Assembly: GCA_946563605.1 (NCBI GenBank)
Contig: CAMNVW010000097.1
Span: 1 to 5,943, forward strand
Length of the DNA: 5,943 nt
Origin: an uncultured Clostridia bacterium
GTDB lineage: Bacteria; Bacillota; Clostridia; Oscillospirales; Ruminococcaceae
Direction: 5' to 3'
In this document: in pieces, positions 4,079 to 5,943 of the stretch
Numbering within the stretch: position 1 is the first letter of the stretch
How the letters are laid out: each line of letters opens with the position of its first letter
Notes under the pieces: model-generated
Database searches by the model: none
Seen by the model: only the letters and a program-made list of their open reading frames with translations
Told to the model about the DNA's origin: nothing
Made by a program: the position numbers and the translations under genes

Positions 4079-4684
4079 TTACATGAGGATTTTTCGTATT
4101 GTGCGGAATAAAACCGTTTTCATTTCCTGAATCGGCGCTGGTTGTTCGAGGATGATCGAGGTGTAGCTGATGGAGCCGACCATCTCCATGATGATAAACA
4201 TGGTTTGATACGCCTCCTCAATCGAATAATGACTGAGGTAAGGGCTGCAAAAACACTGATGGAGCATCTGCATCAAGGTGTTGTCCTGTGCCTCCTCCAT
4301 CTTTTTGAGCACCTGCGGCCAGGAAAAATTGCGCTGGATCATCTTGAGGACAGCGACGTTCTTCCGAAAATATTCGATGATATAATTCGCAACAAAAAGG
4401 ATGCGGTCGATCATATCTGGGGGATTCTCTTTTTCAAGCGCCTGCTTTGCCTCGGTGAGGATCTGATTGCTGATGAATACCACAACCTCCTCCCAGATTT
4501 CGGTTTTATCCCGAAAATAAAGGTAGAAGGTTCCCTTGGCAACGTTTGCGTTTTTTACAATCTCATCAATGCTGGTCTTGGAGACACCTTTCTCTACAAA
4601 CAGCTCATATGCCGCGCGAAGAAGATTGTTTTTCTTTTCCGCCTTTTGATCGAGAAGTATTTTTGAACCTTGGGATTCCTGCAT
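4079..4684 (-). CDS. TetR/AcrR-family transcriptional regulator
   Basis: A product of 201 residues, typical for TetR regulators. The N-terminal helix-turn-helix domain runs from about residue 18 to 64: NNLLRAAYELFVEKGVSKTS, then IDEIVKNANVAKGTFYLYF and RDKTEIWEEV, a textbook TetR_N match. The C-terminal helical domain (about 75-200) binds an unknown effector and forms the dimer. ATG codons occur at 4690 and 4684. AAGGAGG (4694-4700 on the minus strand) is only 3 nt from the first but 9 nt from the second, so 4684 is preferred; the alternative adds two residues. The gene starts 42 bp after the asparaginase stop and shares its strand, so it is probably co-transcribed and may control that operon. 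I see no clear TetR-type dyad at the asparaginase promoter. Confidence 0.92.
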   Translation of the reverse strand: MQESQGSKILLDQKAEKKNNLLRAAYELFVEKGVSKTSIDEIVKNANVAKGTFYLYFRDKTEIWEEVVVFISNQILTEAKQALEKENPPDMIDRILFVANYIIEYFRKNVAVLKMIQRNFSWPQVLKKMEEAQDNTLMQMLHQCFCSPYLSHYSIEEAYQTMFIIMEMVGSISYTSIILEQPAPIQEMKTVLFRTIRKILM

Positions 4685-4693
4685 AGCCATCTT

Positions 4694-4700
4694 CCTCCTT
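4694..4700 (-). promoter_or_regulatory. Ribosome binding site deciding the tetR start
   Basis: AAGGAGG on the minus strand is a near-perfect anti-16S match. Its spacing is 3 nt to the ATG at 4690 and 9 nt to the ATG at 4684, which favours the inner start. Confidence 0.7.
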
Positions 4701-4726
4701 TGCGGATGATGGATTATGAAATGCGG

Positions 4727-5725
4727 TTACTGAAACAAAATGTCGTGGTTGATGGTGGTATAGAACATGGCTTTGATCTTCTGCGGGTCTTTGGTCTGCG
4801 CCATAATCCACATCAGCTTGGTGACAGTTGCTTCCAGCGTCATATCGTAGGATTCGATCAAGCCGTAACGCTCCTTGGCAACGTGTCCGACCTCGTATAC
4901 CGCCATGTCGCTGCCTTCGTACATAACCTGTGTGGTCATAACAACGATTTTGCCGTCGGCAATCAGCTTGTCTACTTCCTTGAGGAAGTCGCGGTGTTCG
5001 TCGCTCGGAATGCCGCCCACGCCGTAGCTTTCGATGATGACCGCATCGTAATGCTCGCCAATCCACGGCAGCAGATTCGGGTCCATACCTGGAATCAGCT
5101 TGAGCAGGAATACCTTCGGATTCAGTTCGGAATAAAACGCCGGATAGGAGTACGGACAGTTTTCGCGGACATAGTAAACGATGCGATCGTCGCGGATGGT
5201 CGCAAGAACAGGGAAGTTGATGCTGTCGAACGCATTGAAGCTTTTGGAATGAATCTTTCTTGCGCGTGTGCCGGCAATCACCTTGCCGTTAAAGACGATG
5301 TTGACGCCGTGCGCATCGTCGGAAGCGGCAAAGCGCAGGGAATCGAGCAGATTGGTTTTGGCGTCGGTGATTTCCATCGAAATCGGTTTTTGCGCGCCGG
5401 TGATGATGATTGGCTTCGGGGAATTTTGAATCAGATAGGACAGTGCGGCGGAGGTATACGCCATGGTGTCAGTTCCATGACAGATAACAAAGCCGTCGTA
5501 TTTTTCGTAGTTGTCCTTGACAGCCTGCACCATTAGTAGCCAGTGTTCCGGCTGGATGTTGGTGCTGTCGATGTTCAGAATCTGAATCGCATCAATCGTG
5601 CAGAATTTTCTTGCGGCAGGAACGTAGTCCAGCATTTCCTCGGAGGAAATCTGCGGAGACAGTCCGTTTTCAGTATGCTTGGAGGCGATGGTGCCGCCTG
5701 TTGCAATCAGCAGAATATGTTTCAT
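4727..5725 (-). CDS. ansA: Type I (cytoplasmic) L-asparaginase
   Basis: A 332-residue enzyme hydrolysing L-asparagine to aspartate and ammonia. The first catalytic threonine lies in TGGTIAS (T12) at the very N terminus. The second motif, HGTDTMAY (residues 83-90), supplies T85 and D86. Lysine K157 in GTRARKIHS aligns with the catalytic lysine of the family. All expected active-site residues are present and the length is normal. There is no signal peptide, and HGTDTMAYTSAALSYL matches the AnsA (type I) branch, pointing to the cytoplasm. The start at 5725 is chosen because the conserved IATGGTIAS strand begins three residues in and GAGG lies 5 nt upstream. A longer in-frame start at 5809 falls at the -10 box and would not be transcribed. 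It is the first gene after a strong promoter and is followed by tetR after 42 bp. Confidence 0.95.
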   Translation of the reverse strand: MKHILLIATGGTIASKHTENGLSPQISSEEMLDYVPAARKFCTIDAIQILNIDSTNIQPEHWLLMVQAVKDNYEKYDGFVICHGTDTMAYTSAALSYLIQNSPKPIIITGAQKPISMEITDAKTNLLDSLRFAASDDAHGVNIVFNGKVIAGTRARKIHSKSFNAFDSINFPVLATIRDDRIVYYVRENCPYSYPAFYSELNPKVFLLKLIPGMDPNLLPWIGEHYDAVIIESYGVGGIPSDEHRDFLKEVDKLIADGKIVVMTTQVMYEGSDMAVYEVGHVAKERYGLIESYDMTLEATVTKLMWIMAQTKDPQKIKAMFYTTINHDILFQ

Positions 5726-5798
5726 GTGTTCCTCGTCCCTTCTTTTGATGAATCGTTTTAAAATAGAAGCGATATGGGAAATATAGGTTGTTGATTCC

Positions 5799-5827
5799 AT
5801 TATACGCAATTCTTTCTATGATTTCAA
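5799..5827 (-). promoter_or_regulatory. Promoter of the asparaginase (ansA-tetR) transcript
   Basis: On the minus strand, TTGAAA (5822-5827) and TATAAT (5799-5804) are separated by exactly 17 bp, close to the SigA optimum. The start site would be near 5792, giving a leader of about 67 nt. The match is strong enough for constitutive expression unless repressed; no convincing dyad overlaps it. Confidence 0.87.
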
Positions 5828-5943
5828 GGGATAGATGGCGCTGTCGCGGTGGACCAAAAACGACCGTTTAGGCCCCCAATATTAAAAAGGTGCGGCGTAC
5901 AAAAACACCCCCCAGGGGAGCGAGGCGCAACCCACCGCAAAAC
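5828..5943. other. Gene-free right edge upstream of the asparaginase promoter
   Basis: This 116-bp stretch is richer in G and C runs than the adjoining promoter (CCCCCAGGGG near 5910, GGCCCCC near 5872) and has no open frame with a ribosome site. It does not contain the hairpin cassettes of arrays A to C. I assign no function. Confidence 0.5.

Noticed and set aside
3402..4130. Plus-strand 242-residue open frame antisense to the radical SAM gene
   Set aside because: It is opposite a gene with clear conserved motifs, has no ribosome site, and its translation matches no family I recognise; it is a codon-bias shadow.
4670..5536. Plus-strand 288-residue open frame antisense to asparaginase
   Set aside because: It is opposite an intact asparaginase with all catalytic residues and lacks a plausible start signal.
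5726..5809. N-terminal extension of asparaginase by 28 residues
   Set aside because: The ATG at 5809 lies at the upstream edge of the -10 box, so it would not be in the transcript.

Overview
The window looks like a chromosomal segment of a Gram-positive anaerobe of the class Clostridia, possibly Oscillospirales. The grounds are strong AGGAGG-type ribosome sites, SigA-like TTGACA/TATAAT promoters, a BlaI/BlaR1-type pair, an ECF vitamin-transporter S component and a PflX-like radical SAM enzyme. No species can be named from the sequence alone.

Layout: (1) 1-514, minus strand: N-terminal part of a BlaR1/M56 membrane sensor, cut by the window edge. (2) 515-1217: a mosaic of small palindromes (array A) lying inside what should be one blaI-blaR1 operon. 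(3) 1218-1592, minus: BlaI/MecI-type repressor, with a promoter and three ACT-N5-AGT sites upstream. (4) 1757-2457, plus: promoter, palindromic operator candidate and an ECF S component, probably for niacin. (5) 2458-3125: no gene; array B (inverted relative to A), a strong bidirectional terminator, then array C (same direction as A). (6) 3126-4007, minus: PflX/COG1313-type radical SAM protein. (7) 4079-4684, minus: TetR-family regulator. (8) 4727-5725, minus: type I L-asparaginase with an excellent promoter at 5799-5827. Asparaginase, TetR and radical SAM genes are co-oriented and close together; a hairpin lies between the last two.

The most interesting content is the repeat system. Directly after the stop codons of blaI, the ECF gene and the radical SAM gene lies the same ordered set of three hairpins, always in the sense direction of the preceding gene. 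The arms differ between copies while pairing is kept, which is the mark of selection on, or copying through, RNA or DNA secondary structure. Beyond this block each array continues as a different combination of further hairpin cassettes, joined by a recurring AGCA-containing linker and separated by T-rich spacers. One array carries a 64-bp tandem duplication whose unduplicated form survives in another array. A 93-bp perfect inverted repeat (A against B) brackets blaI plus the ECF gene and could support inversion.

The genes themselves are ordinary. BlaI presumably represses blaI-blaR1 until BlaR1 senses a cell-wall signal, the S component presumably feeds cofactor salvage, and asparaginase deamidates cytoplasmic asparagine. 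No functional link between these units is visible beyond their shared repeat family.
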